Origin: Microcella sp.
Lineage (GTDB): Bacteria > Actinomycetota > Actinomycetes > Actinomycetales > Microbacteriaceae
DNA length: 33,412 nucleotides
Direction of reading: 5' to 3'
Assembly (NCBI GenBank): GCA_030158585.1
Contig: JAOASR010000142.1
Span: 1 to 33,412 of the forward strand
In this document: positions 16,882 through 23,619 of the stretch, in pieces
Position numbering within the stretch: the stretch's first letter is position 1
How the letters are laid out: each line of letters begins with the position of its first letter
Program-made: the position numbers and the translations under genes
The notes under the pieces: generated by a model
The model's database searches: none
What the model was told of the DNA's origin: nothing
What the model saw: only the letters and a program-made list of their open reading frames with translations

Positions 16882-17538
16882 CTAGGCGCGCGTTCCCGAC
16901 TCGAGGAACGCCACCGCCGCCGCGAGGTCGCTCGCGTCGATCCCGTGCCCGCCGGCCCGGATGTGCCGCGTCACCTCGGCCCCGTGCGACGCCGCGACCT
17001 CGGCGAGGTGCGCGACGCTCGCCGCCGGCGCCATCGGGTCGGCAGCGCCGTTGGCGAGCAGCAGCCTCACGCCCGACGCGTCCCCGATCGGGTCGCGCTC
17101 GCCGAAGGGGAACATGCCGCTGAACGCGATGACCTCGTCGAGAGCATCCGGATGCAGCAGCGCCGTGGCGAGCGCGATGTTGGCGCCGTTCGAGAAGCCG
17201 ACGGCGATCATGCGCCGCTCGCCGAGCCCGTAGTGCTCGCGGGCGAGGGCGATGAACGCCGCGAGCTCGCCCGCCCGGGCGATGACGTCGTCGACGTCGA
17301 ACACGCCCTCGGCGATGCGCCGGAACCACCGGTTCATGCCGTGCTCGCTCACCCGACCGCGGGGCGAGAGGATGCCCGCCCCGGCGAGCAAGTGCGGCGC
17401 GATCGCAGCGATCTCGGCTTCATTCCCACCCGTGCCGTGCAGCGTGAGCAGGACCGGCGCGTCGGGAGAGCCGGGCTCGAACAGGTGAGGCCAGGCGTCG
17501 AGCGAGACGCCCGGGCCAGCCCCCGCGCCCCCGCTCAC
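16882..17538 (-). CDS. Alpha/beta-hydrolase of the phospholipase/carboxylesterase (MhqD-like) family
   Basis: 218 residues. The nucleophile elbow GFSNGAN gives Ser116; Asp167 (GAADPMAP) and His198 (GGHGID) complete the triad, and LHGTGGNE (34-41) forms the oxyanion-hole loop. No signal peptide is seen, so it is cytosolic. The GTG at 17538 overlaps the stop of the dioxygenase-like gene (GTGA) and has GGAGG seven bases upstream, so the two are co-translated. The same pair exists as MhqO/MhqD in Bacillus subtilis, where it protects against quinones and hydroquinones. That role is plausible next to aromatic catabolism genes, but the true substrate is unknown. Confidence 0.82.
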   Translation of the reverse strand: MSGGAGAGPGVSLDAWPHLFEPGSPDAPVLLTLHGTGGNEAEIAAIAPHLLAGAGILSPRGRVSEHGMNRWFRRIAEGVFDVDDVIARAGELAAFIALAREHYGLGERRMIAVGFSNGANIALATALLHPDALDEVIAFSGMFPFGERDPIGDASGVRLLLANGAADPMAPAASVAHLAEVAASHGAEVTRHIRAGGHGIDASDLAAAVAFLESGTRA

Positions 17539-18503
17539 GCGGCGACCTCCGGGTTGTTCTCGCTCGGCAGCGTCACCGGGATCACGCGCGCCTCGATCGC
17601 CTCGCGCGAGGGCTCGAGCCACGGCGGCAGCTTGAGCGAGCGGCCGAGCTCGAGCAGCGGCTCGTCGATGTCGAATCCGGGGGTGTCGGTCGCGATCTCG
17701 AACAGCACGCCGCCCGGCTCGCGGAAGTAGATCGACGTGAAGTACTGCCGGTCGAGGATCTCGGTGACCCGGTGCCCGCGCGACGCGAGCTCGTCGCGCC
17801 ACTGCTGCTGGGTCGCCTGGTCGGGCACCCTGAAGGCGATGTGGTGCACGGTGCCGCCGGCGGTGAGGCCGGCGGGGGCGAGGCTCGAGGCGTGGACATC
17901 GACGAGGGCGCCGGGCAGGCCCTCACCCGCGGCGAGGCGGGTGCGGTTGCCCTCCTGCTCGACCACGCGCATCCCCAGGTCGTCGACCATGAGGCCGATC
18001 GTGCTCTCGGCGTCGCGCACGGTGAGCACGCTCGAGTGCTGGCCGCGGATCGCGTACTCGGCCGGCACGCTCGCCGAGTCCCACGGGTCGCGCGGGTCGC
18101 TCTCGTGCGTCGCGACGAGCTCGATCTGCAGGCCATCGGGGTCGTGCACGAGCAAGCGCTCCTCGCTCGACGAGGTCGAAGTGATGCGTGCCTCGGCGCC
18201 CACCGAGGCGAAGTGGTCGACCCACCAGCCGAGCGTGCCGGCCGGAACCGAGAACGCCGTCGAGGTCGACTGCCCCGCGCCGATGCGCCCGGGCTGGATG
18301 CCCCGCCACGGGAAGAACGTCATGAGCGAGCCGGGCCGCCCCGCCTCGTCGCCGTAGTACAGGTGGTAGGTGCCGGGGTCGTCGAAGTTGACGGTCTTCT
18401 TGACGAGCCGCAGTCCGAGGCCGGTGATGTAGAAGTCGATGTTCTTCTGAGGGTCGCCCGCGATCGCGGTGACGTGGTGCAGGCCCTGGGTCGTGGCGGT
18501 CAT
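17535..18503 (-). CDS. Ring-cleaving dioxygenase-like VOC protein (MhqO/LinE family)
   Basis: 322 residues with two glyoxalase/vicinal-oxygen-chelate repeats. The likely metal ligands are His in GLHHVTAI (9-10), His in TVHHIAFRV in the second half, and Glu in GVLFEIATD. This layout matches hydroquinone-type dioxygenases such as LinE, PcpA and MhqO rather than catechol-type enzymes. The ATG at 18503 has AGGAG five bases upstream (18509-18513 on the complementary strand). A TATCAT -10 lies at 18530-18535 on the same strand. It is transcribed with the downstream hydrolase and converges on pcaR. Quinone/hydroquinone detoxification or degradation is the likely role; the substrate is inferred. Confidence 0.82.
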   Translation of the reverse strand: MTATTQGLHHVTAIAGDPQKNIDFYITGLGLRLVKKTVNFDDPGTYHLYYGDEAGRPGSLMTFFPWRGIQPGRIGAGQSTSTAFSVPAGTLGWWVDHFASVGAEARITSTSSSEERLLVHDPDGLQIELVATHESDPRDPWDSASVPAEYAIRGQHSSVLTVRDAESTIGLMVDDLGMRVVEQEGNRTRLAAGEGLPGALVDVHASSLAPAGLTAGGTVHHIAFRVPDQATQQQWRDELASRGHRVTEILDRQYFTSIYFREPGGVLFEIATDTPGFDIDEPLLELGRSLKLPPWLEPSREAIEARVIPVTLPSENNPEVAA

Positions 18504-18529
18504 GTCAGCTCCTGAGGTTTGTCGCTCCG

Positions 18530-18535
18530 ATGATA
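18530..18535 (-). promoter_or_regulatory. Candidate -10 for the MhqO/MhqD-like pair
   Basis: Read on the minus strand the sequence is TATCAT, about 27 bases before the ATG at 18503, leaving a leader of about 20 bases with AGGAG. No convincing -35 was found. The neighbouring ATGCAAACGCAT (minus strand ATGCGTTTGCAT) is a small palindrome that could be an operator. Confidence 0.35.
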
Positions 18536-18587
18536 TCGATGCAAACGCATAGAAAGCACAGAAATTCCCCCCAGCGTTCCGAGGCGA

Positions 18588-18616
18588 CGGATGCTCCGCC
18601 CCCGGTCGAGCATCCG
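18588..18616. repeat. 9-bp perfect inverted repeat in the divergent promoter region
   Basis: CGGATGCTC (18588-18596) and GAGCATCCG (18608-18616) are exact inverted copies with an 11-base spacer. They lie between the MhqO-like gene and the 118-residue gene, just before the latter's candidate -10. Single copies of the same half-site occur at 2871-2879 and 21586-21594. Confidence 0.6.
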
Positions 18617-18631
18617 CCCAGTTTCCCGGCA

Positions 18632-18637
18632 TACCGT
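18632..18637 (+). promoter_or_regulatory. Candidate -10 for the 118-residue protein gene
   Basis: TACCGT fits TANNNT and ends nine bases before the ATG at 18647. With no good ribosome site, the transcript may be leaderless or nearly so. Confidence 0.3.
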
Positions 18638-18646
18638 GAGCGCACC

Positions 18647-19003
18647 ATGCCGCGCTTCAACCCCGCCGACTTCCTCCTCCGCCGCACGCAGCGGGAGGAC
18701 CGCCCCGAGTGGTGCGCGACCATCGTCGTGCGCAGCCCGGTGACGAAGATCGACGCCCTCGCGATCGTCGCGCTCGCCGTCGACAGCCCCGTGCGCGAGG
18801 CGCGCACGATCCGCCCCTACGTCGAGCTCGCCGAGGGCGCGCGCGCCGAGATCGAGATCCCCAAGTTCGGCGAGCCGCCGCCCCTCGCGATTGACGTCTA
18901 CTCGACGGTCAGCCACGAGCACGCGGCACTGCAGGCGCTGAGCCTCATGGCTGCGCTCGAGCGCTACACCGGCTGGAGCATCCGCCCCGATTTCGAGGTC
19001 TAG
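18647..19003 (+). CDS. Uncharacterised 118-residue protein
   Basis: I do not recognise a named family. The protein is soluble, without signal peptide or membrane segment, with a single cysteine (in PEWCATIVVRSP) and an ordered pattern of short strands (DALAIVALAVDSPV) followed by a helix near the end (HAALQALSLMAALERYTGW). The ATG at 18647 is chosen because upstream codons in the longer frame from 18530 run through the inverted repeat and promoter-like sequence. Codon use matches the neighbours, which supports a real gene. It is divergent from the MhqO/MhqD-like pair and convergent with aspS, so context gives no function. Confidence 0.65.
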   Translation: MPRFNPADFLLRRTQREDRPEWCATIVVRSPVTKIDALAIVALAVDSPVREARTIRPYVELAEGARAEIEIPKFGEPPPLAIDVYSTVSHEHAALQALSLMAALERYTGWSIRPDFEV

Positions 19004-19016
19004 GCGCGCCCGCGCC

Positions 19017-19090
19017 CCGCGAGATCACGCCTTTCTGAGGAGATCGCTCAAAGGGTTCGGCGTTCTCGCCACGGATCGGTGATCTCGCGG
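19017..19090. terminator. Nested hairpin between convergent genes, probable bidirectional terminator
   Basis: CCGCGAGATCAC (19017-19028) is the exact reverse complement of GTGATCTCGCGG (19079-19090). The 50-base interval holds a second hairpin: CCTTT (19030-19034) with AAAGG (19050-19054) and GAG (19037-19039) with CTC (19047-19049). It fills the gap between the 118-residue gene and aspS. Confidence 0.6.
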
Positions 19091-19109
19091 CCCGACTGCG
19101 GCTCAGTCC

Positions 19110-20456
19110 CTACGGCAGCAGGCGCGTCGGCCCGCGGAACAGGTACGTCGTCTCGCGAATCGACCCGAGCCCGAGCATGAGCATGAGCACGCGCGCGAGA
19201 CCCATGCCGAACCCGCCGTGCGGGGGCACCCCGTAGCGGAAGAAGTCGAGGTAGAACTCGAGCTCCTCGGGCTCGAGCCCCTTCTCCGCGGCCTGCGCGA
19301 TGAGCACGTCGACGCGGTGCTCGCGCTGGGCTCCGGTCGAGATCTCGGTGCCGTTGTAGAGCAGGTCGTAGCTGTTCGTCAGGCCCGAATCGTCGGAATG
19401 ACGCATGTGGTAGAACGGCCGGATTCCGGTCGCGTAGTCGGTCACGAACACGAAGTCGTGGCCGAACGCCTCGCGCACGTGGGCCGACAGCTGACGCTCG
19501 CCCTCGGGGTCGAGGTCGCCATCGGTGCGGGGCACCTCGTAGCCGCGAGCCTTCACCAGCTCGTGCGCCTCGGCGAGGGGGATGCGCGGGAACGGCACCG
19601 CAGGAACGGTCAGGGCGACCCCGAACGCCGCCTCGATCTCGGCGCCGTGCTTCTCGACGACCGCCGTGAACCCGGCCACGAGCAGCTGCTCGTGCATCGC
19701 CATGACGTCCTCGTGCGAGTCGACCCAGCTCATCTCTGCGTCGATCGACGTGAACTCGGTCGCGTGGCGCGACGTGAACGACGGGTCGGCGCGGAAGGCC
19801 GGCGCGATCTCGAACACGCGGCCGAAGCCCGCGGGCTGGGCCATCTGCTTGAAGAACTGCGGACTCTGCGACAGGTACGCCTTGCCCTCGAAGTACTCGA
19901 GCTCGAAGAGCTCGGCGCGCGACTCGGAGGCGCTCGCCATGAGCTTCGGGGTGTGGATCTCGACGAAGTCGTTCTCGACCCACCACGTGCGCAGCGCGTG
20001 CTCGAACGTCGTCTGCACGCGGAAGATGAGATTCGCCTCGGGGCGGCGCAGGTCGAGGAAGCGCCAGTCGAGCCGCTTGTCCAGGCTCGAGTCGTCGGCG
20101 ATGGGCGTCTCGGGGAGCGCCTCGCTCACGACCTCGAGCGACGCGATCTTGACCTCGATGCCGCCGAGCTTGACGCGCTCGTCGTGCTTGAGCTCGCCCG
20201 TGACGCGCACCATCGAGCCGTGCGCGAGGCCCGAGATCGTCTCGGTGAGCGCGAGCGCCGCGGCCTGCGCGGCGGGGTCGGCGGCGTCCTCCGTCAGTTC
20301 GCGGGTCGCCGGGTTCACGAGCTGCACGGCCCCCGACTCGTCGCGCAGGATGACGAACTGCACCTTCTTCTGATCGCGTACCGTATCGACCCACCCGGCC
20401 ACGGTCACGGTTCCGTCGGGCAGGGGGGCGAGGTGCTTAATGAGAGTGCGAGTCAC
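19110..20456 (-). CDS. aspS: Aspartyl-tRNA synthetase, archaeal/non-discriminating type
   Basis: 448 residues: an N-terminal OB-fold anticodon-binding domain (VTVAGWVDTVRDQKKVQFVILRDESG) and a class II catalytic core with motif 2 (VFEIAPAFRADPSFTSRH) and motif 3 (GGFGMGLARVLMLMLGLG). The length and the lack of the ~120-residue GAD insertion show the short archaeal-type enzyme, not the ~590-residue bacterial AspRS. Such enzymes in actinobacteria usually charge both tRNA-Asp and tRNA-Asn, with GatCAB completing Asn-tRNA (established for the class; discrimination is not readable here). The GTG at 20456 fits the start of the OB fold; the ribosome site is weak. It is transcribed away from cadD. 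Confidence 0.9.
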   Translation of the reverse strand: MTRTLIKHLAPLPDGTVTVAGWVDTVRDQKKVQFVILRDESGAVQLVNPATRELTEDAADPAAQAAALALTETISGLAHGSMVRVTGELKHDERVKLGGIEVKIASLEVVSEALPETPIADDSSLDKRLDWRFLDLRRPEANLIFRVQTTFEHALRTWWVENDFVEIHTPKLMASASESRAELFELEYFEGKAYLSQSPQFFKQMAQPAGFGRVFEIAPAFRADPSFTSRHATEFTSIDAEMSWVDSHEDVMAMHEQLLVAGFTAVVEKHGAEIEAAFGVALTVPAVPFPRIPLAEAHELVKARGYEVPRTDGDLDPEGERQLSAHVREAFGHDFVFVTDYATGIRPFYHMRHSDDSGLTNSYDLLYNGTEISTGAQREHRVDVLIAQAAEKGLEPEELEFYLDFFRYGVPPHGGFGMGLARVLMLMLGLGSIRETTYLFRGPTRLLP

Positions 20457-20502
20457 GAGAGAACAGCCTACCGGCGGGCGGATGCGCGGCTCGGGCCCGG
20501 CC

Positions 20503-20524
20503 AGGGCGCGAGACCGGGCGCCCT
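20503..20524. other. Hairpin in the aspS-cadD divergent region
   Basis: AGGGCGC (20503-20509) pairs with GCGCCCT (20518-20524) across an 8-base loop. It lies upstream of aspS and of the cadD promoter. It could insulate the two promoters or lie in the aspS leader; no function can be assigned. Confidence 0.35.
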
Positions 20525-20553
20525 CCCGCGCGCAGATCATCGCTGGCGTGCGA

Positions 20554-20559
20554 TATCAT
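20554..20559 (+). promoter_or_regulatory. Candidate -10 of cadD
   Basis: TATCAT matches TATAAT at five of six positions and lies one base before the palindrome 20561-20580. The -35 is not clear. Confidence 0.45.
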
Positions 20560-20560
20560 C

Positions 20561-20580
20561 GGCAAAGTTTGATGTTTGCC
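20561..20580. promoter_or_regulatory. Candidate operator of the cadmium module
   Basis: GGCAAA and TTTGCC form a perfect 6-bp inverted repeat with an 8-base spacer (GTTTGATG). It covers the expected transcription start after the -10 at 20554, the usual place for an ArsR/SmtB repressor site. The CmtR-like repressor is encoded just downstream. Confidence 0.6.
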
Positions 20581-20597
20581 TCACTCAGGGAGTTCAG

Positions 20598-21206
20598 GTG
20601 TTTTCGACGATCGCCGCCGCCGCCGGCATGTTCGCCGCGACCAATATCGACGACATCGTGGTGCTCACGGTGCTGTTCCTCGCCTCCACGCGGGGCGGCC
20701 CTCGTCCGTGGCAGATCGTGCTGGGTCAGTACCTCGGTTTCAGCACCCTGGTCGCGATCAGCGTGGTCGCCGCGCTGGGCCTGACCATCGTTCCGGACCA
20801 GTGGGTCGGCTTCCTCGGCATGATTCCCTTGGTCATCGGAGTGATCGGGCTCGTCCGTGCGCTCCGCAAAGGCCGTGACGACGACGAAGCGGAATCCGCG
20901 CTAAAAGCGGTCGGGCTTCTCGGTGTCGCCGGGATAACGATCGCGAACGGCGCGGACAACATCTCCCTCTACACGCCCGTGTTCCGGACCATCTCCCCGA
21001 CCGACACGGCGATCACCATCGCGGTATTCCTGGTTCTTGTAGCCGTGTGGTGCCTGCTGGGGCGGGCGATCGGCACGAATCGGAGTATCAGGGAGATGCT
21101 CGAGAGGATCGAGCACTGGCTCGTCCCCGCGGTCTTCATCGGCCTGGGCCTCTTCATCCTCATCGAGTCGGGTGTGGTTCCTCGGCTCCTCGACCTCCTC
21201 ACCTGA
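20598..21206 (+). CDS. cadD: CadD-family cadmium resistance transporter
   Basis: 202 residues, about six hydrophobic membrane segments. The repeated acidic motifs ATNIDDI (14-20) and NGADNI (117-122) mark the CadD/LysE-like cadmium exporter family. The GTG at 20598 has GGGAG six bases upstream. It is followed 17 bases later by an ArsR-type sensor gene, a standard metal-resistance pair. Codon use differs from the neighbours: ATA for Ile, CTA/CTT for Leu, AAA for Lys and GTA for Val occur here but are nearly absent from adjacent genes, which suggests acquisition by transfer. Cd(II) export is inferred from family and partner. Confidence 0.82.
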   Translation: MFSTIAAAAGMFAATNIDDIVVLTVLFLASTRGGPRPWQIVLGQYLGFSTLVAISVVAALGLTIVPDQWVGFLGMIPLVIGVIGLVRALRKGRDDDEAESALKAVGLLGVAGITIANGADNISLYTPVFRTISPTDTAITIAVFLVLVAVWCLLGRAIGTNRSIREMLERIEHWLVPAVFIGLGLFILIESGVVPRLLDLLT

Positions 21207-21210
21207 CACC

Positions 21211-21216
21211 TAGCAT
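21211..21216 (+). promoter_or_regulatory. Candidate -10 of a leaderless promoter for the ArsR-type gene
   Basis: TAGCAT fits TANNNT and ends seven bases before the ATG at 21224, so the transcript would start at the ATG. No ribosome-binding site is visible. The gene may also be read through from cadD. Confidence 0.4.
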
Positions 21217-21223
21217 TCGGGTC

Positions 21224-21574
21224 ATGACGATGATGACGTCCGTTTCCCCTCGGGCCGCCCTCCAACCGGCGGCTGCCCTCTTCCATGGGCTCGCGGATCC
21301 CACTCGCCTGGGTATCCTGCAGCTCCTGATGAGCGGCGAGAGGAAGGTTGCCGAGATCACCGCGCAGCTCGGCATGGCGCAGTCCACCGTCTCCCAGCAT
21401 CTCGCCTGTCTCCGCGAATGCGATCTGGTGGTGGTGCGCCCAGTCGGCCGCTCCTCGCTGTACTCAATCGCTCACCCGGAGCTCATCGATCTGCTCCGCA
21501 CGGCCGAACGGCTTCTCGACGCGACCGGCGACTCCGTGGCGCTGTGCACGAACTACGGGCCCGCGGCTCACTGA
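21224..21574 (+). CDS. ArsR/SmtB-family metal sensor, CmtR-like
   Basis: 116 residues with a winged helix-turn-helix (VAEITAQLGMAQSTVSQHLACLRECDLV, 42-69). Cys62 and Cys66 lie in the recognition-helix region and Cys108 near the C-terminus; this is the ligand pattern of the Cd(II)/Pb(II) sensor CmtR of Mycobacterium tuberculosis (Cys57, Cys61, Cys102), with the same spacing of 4 and about 41-42. The N-terminal C-x-C site of CadC sensors is absent. It should repress the cadD promoter at 20561-20580 and release it when Cd or Pb binds. ATGs at 21230 and 21233 are alternative starts; I prefer 21224 because of the leaderless promoter. Confidence 0.85.
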   Translation: MTMMTSVSPRAALQPAAALFHGLADPTRLGILQLLMSGERKVAEITAQLGMAQSTVSQHLACLRECDLVVVRPVGRSSLYSIAHPELIDLLRTAERLLDATGDSVALCTNYGPAAH

Positions 21575-21602
21575 CGCGTGCGTCCGAGCATCCGCCCGCT
21601 TC

Positions 21603-21608
21603 TAGACT
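21603..21608 (+). promoter_or_regulatory. Candidate -10 of a leaderless promoter for the cytochrome c maturation operon
   Basis: TAGACT ends six bases before the ATG at 21615. It fits TANNNT and there is no ribosome site, so transcription probably begins at the A of the ATG. A GAGCATCCG half-site lies at 21586-21594. Confidence 0.5.
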
Positions 21609-21614
21609 GGGTGC

Positions 21615-22247
21615 ATGCCCGCCGACATCGTCCATCTCGTGCGTCACGGCGAAGTGCGCAACCCCAAGCGGGTGCTCTACGGGCGGCTCGAGGGGTTCGG
21701 GCTCAGCGAGCTCGGGCACCGCATGGCCGCCTCCGCGGTGCAGGCGCTCGCCGGGCATCCGGTCACCGCCCTCTATGCGAGCCCGCTGCAGCGCGCGCAG
21801 GAGTCGGCGGCGCCGTGGGCCGACGCGTTCGGTCTGAGCATCCACACCGACGAGCGCATCATCGAGCCGACGAACCGGTTCGAGGGCAAGCGCATGAATC
21901 GTCGCACGCTCATGCACCCGAAGCACTGGCACCTCATGCGCGATCCGTCGATGCCGAGCTGGGGCGAGCCCTTCGCCGACATCGCGGCGCGGATGCTCAT
22001 CGCGATGCGCGAGGCCCACGAGCGCACCGACTCGGGCGAGGTCGTCATGGTGAGCCACCAGCTCCCGATCTGGATGGCGCACCGCGCCGTCGCCGGCAAG
22101 AAGCTCGCGCATGACCCGCGCAAGCGCCGCTGCTCGCTCTCGAGCGTCACGAGCTTCGCGTGGCGCGACGGCGCCTTCACTGAGATCGGCTACCAGGATC
22201 CGGTGGCAGACTTGCTCGCGCAGTCCATCGATCTGGGAGCAGTGTGA
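21615..22247 (+). CDS. Histidine phosphatase (phosphoglycerate mutase-like) protein
   Basis: 210 residues of the histidine phosphatase superfamily. The phospho-histidine is His11 in VRHGE; YASPLQRAQESA and the second catalytic His in VMVSHQLPIW are in place. It is the first gene of an operon with thioredoxin-like, CcdA, ResB and CcsB genes, an arrangement common in actinobacteria. Its role in cytochrome c maturation is unknown, and the substrate cannot be told from sequence. Its stop overlaps the GTG of the next gene. Confidence 0.85.
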   Translation: MPADIVHLVRHGEVRNPKRVLYGRLEGFGLSELGHRMAASAVQALAGHPVTALYASPLQRAQESAAPWADAFGLSIHTDERIIEPTNRFEGKRMNRRTLMHPKHWHLMRDPSMPSWGEPFADIAARMLIAMREAHERTDSGEVVMVSHQLPIWMAHRAVAGKKLAHDPRKRRCSLSSVTSFAWRDGAFTEIGYQDPVADLLAQSIDLGAV

Positions 22248-22867
22248 CCCGCTTCAACCACTCCGTCCGCTCGCGGCTCGCCGCGGGGGTCGCCATCGCC
22301 ACGCTCGCCCTCACGGGCTGCTCGAGCGATCCGCTCGCCGAGCAGTACCGCTCGGGCTCGGGGCAGGGCTACATCTCGGGCGACGGTGCGTACACGGTCA
22401 TCGCCGCCGACGAGCGGGCGGCGCCGATCTCCTTCGCCGACGCGCCGCTCGACACGGGCGGCACGATCTCGACGGAAGACCTCACCGGCCAGGTCTATGT
22501 CGTCAACTTCTGGTACGCCTCATGCCCGCCGTGCCGGGTCGAGGCACCTGATCTTGAGGCGCTGTACCAGCGGTTCAGCAGTGAGCAGGGCGGCGCGGGC
22601 GTGCCGTTCATTGGCGTGAACATTCGCGACGATGCTGCTCAGTCGCGCGCATTCGCTCGTGAATTCGGCGTCACCTACCCCTCGGTGCTCGACGTGGAAG
22701 ACGGGGCCGTGCGCTTGGCATTCTCCGGCCAGGTCTCGCCGACAGCTGTGCCGACGACGCTCGTCGTGGATGCGCAAGGGCGGGTTGCGGCACGCATCTC
22801 CGGCCTCGTCTCCGACCCGTCCACCTTGCGCGCGATGATCGCCGACACGCTCGCTGAGTCGGACTGA
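22244..22867 (+). CDS. TlpA/ResA-like thioredoxin lipoprotein
   Basis: 207 residues. A lipoprotein signal peptide ends in LALTGC with Cys26 as the lipidated residue, so the mature protein is anchored on the outer face of the membrane. The thioredoxin fold carries the redox motif SCPPC (Cys94, Cys97) and a later PTAVPTTLVVDAQG with the cis-proline. It would reduce the haem-binding CxxC of apocytochrome c, using electrons passed by CcdA. The GTG at 22244 overlaps the previous stop. The longer-range order (TlpA, CcdA, ResB, CcsB) is System II cytochrome c maturation. Confidence 0.9.
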   Translation: MTRFNHSVRSRLAAGVAIATLALTGCSSDPLAEQYRSGSGQGYISGDGAYTVIAADERAAPISFADAPLDTGGTISTEDLTGQVYVVNFWYASCPPCRVEAPDLEALYQRFSSEQGGAGVPFIGVNIRDDAAQSRAFAREFGVTYPSVLDVEDGAVRLAFSGQVSPTAVPTTLVVDAQGRVAARISGLVSDPSTLRAMIADTLAESD

Positions 22868-22872
22868 GCGGC

Positions 22873-23619
22873 ATGGTCAATCCGATCGGTGAGATCGTCC
22901 TCAGCGGCAACCTTCTGCTGGCGCTGCCGATCGCGCTTGCTGCGGGCTTCCTCGCCTTCGCCTCGCCGTGCGTGCTGCCGCTCGTGCCTGCCTACGTCGC
23001 CTACACCAGCGGCATCGCGCGTCCCGCTGAGAGCCGTCGTGAGCGGGGGCGTCTGGTGCTCGGGGTTCTCCTGTTCGTGCTCGGCTTCAGCGTCGTCTTC
23101 ATCGCGTTCTCGATCGTCTTCGCGACGGCCGGCTTCCTGCTGCAGCAGCACCTCGACGTCATCACGCGCGTCGCGGGTGTCATCGTCGTCCTCATGGGGC
23201 TCGTGTTCATCGGGCAGGTGTCGTTCCTTCAACGAACCATCAAGCCGCGCATCGCCGCGCGTACTGGGCTCGCGGGCGCGCCCCTGCTGGGCGTCGTTTT
23301 CGGCCTCGGCTGGGCGCCGTGCATCGGGCCTACCCTCGTCGCCGTCAACGCGCTCGTGCTCAACGAGGGCGACATCGGCCGCGCGGCCCTCATCGCGCTC
23401 CTCTACTGCCTCGGCCTCGGCATTCCGTTCCTGCTCATCGCGCTCGGCTTCCGCTGGGTCGCGGGGGCGACCGCCTGGCTGCGGAAGAACATCCGCGTCA
23501 TCAACATCATCGGAGGCGCCCTGCTCATCGTCATCGGCCTTGCGATGCTCACGGGACTCTGGCAGCTCTTCATCTCGAGCCTCGGGGCGGTGATCGGTGG
23601 AACCGTTACGCCCCTCTGA
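22873..23619 (+). CDS. ccdA: Cytochrome c biogenesis membrane protein CcdA
   Basis: 248 residues with six membrane segments of the DsbD/CcdA transmembrane family. The two redox cysteines are Cys33 (ASPCVLPL) and Cys150 (WAPCIGPT), each followed by the conserved proline. It moves reducing power from cytosolic thioredoxin to the outer thioredoxin-like protein encoded just upstream. The ATG is five bases after the previous stop. Its last 23 bases overlap the start of resB. Confidence 0.92.
   Translation: MVNPIGEIVLSGNLLLALPIALAAGFLAFASPCVLPLVPAYVAYTSGIARPAESRRERGRLVLGVLLFVLGFSVVFIAFSIVFATAGFLLQQHLDVITRVAGVIVVLMGLVFIGQVSFLQRTIKPRIAARTGLAGAPLLGVVFGLGWAPCIGPTLVAVNALVLNEGDIGRAALIALLYCLGLGIPFLLIALGFRWVAGATAWLRKNIRVINIIGGALLIVIGLAMLTGLWQLFISSLGAVIGGTVTPL

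Noticed and set aside
16870-16884. TAGG/CCTA pairing between pcaR and the esterase gene as a terminator
   Set aside because: Only four base pairs in a 10-base gap; too weak to call.
23597-23619. ccdA/resB overlap as a possible frameshift error
   Set aside because: Both proteins end and begin at family-typical places; a 23-base overlap is compatible with coupled genes.
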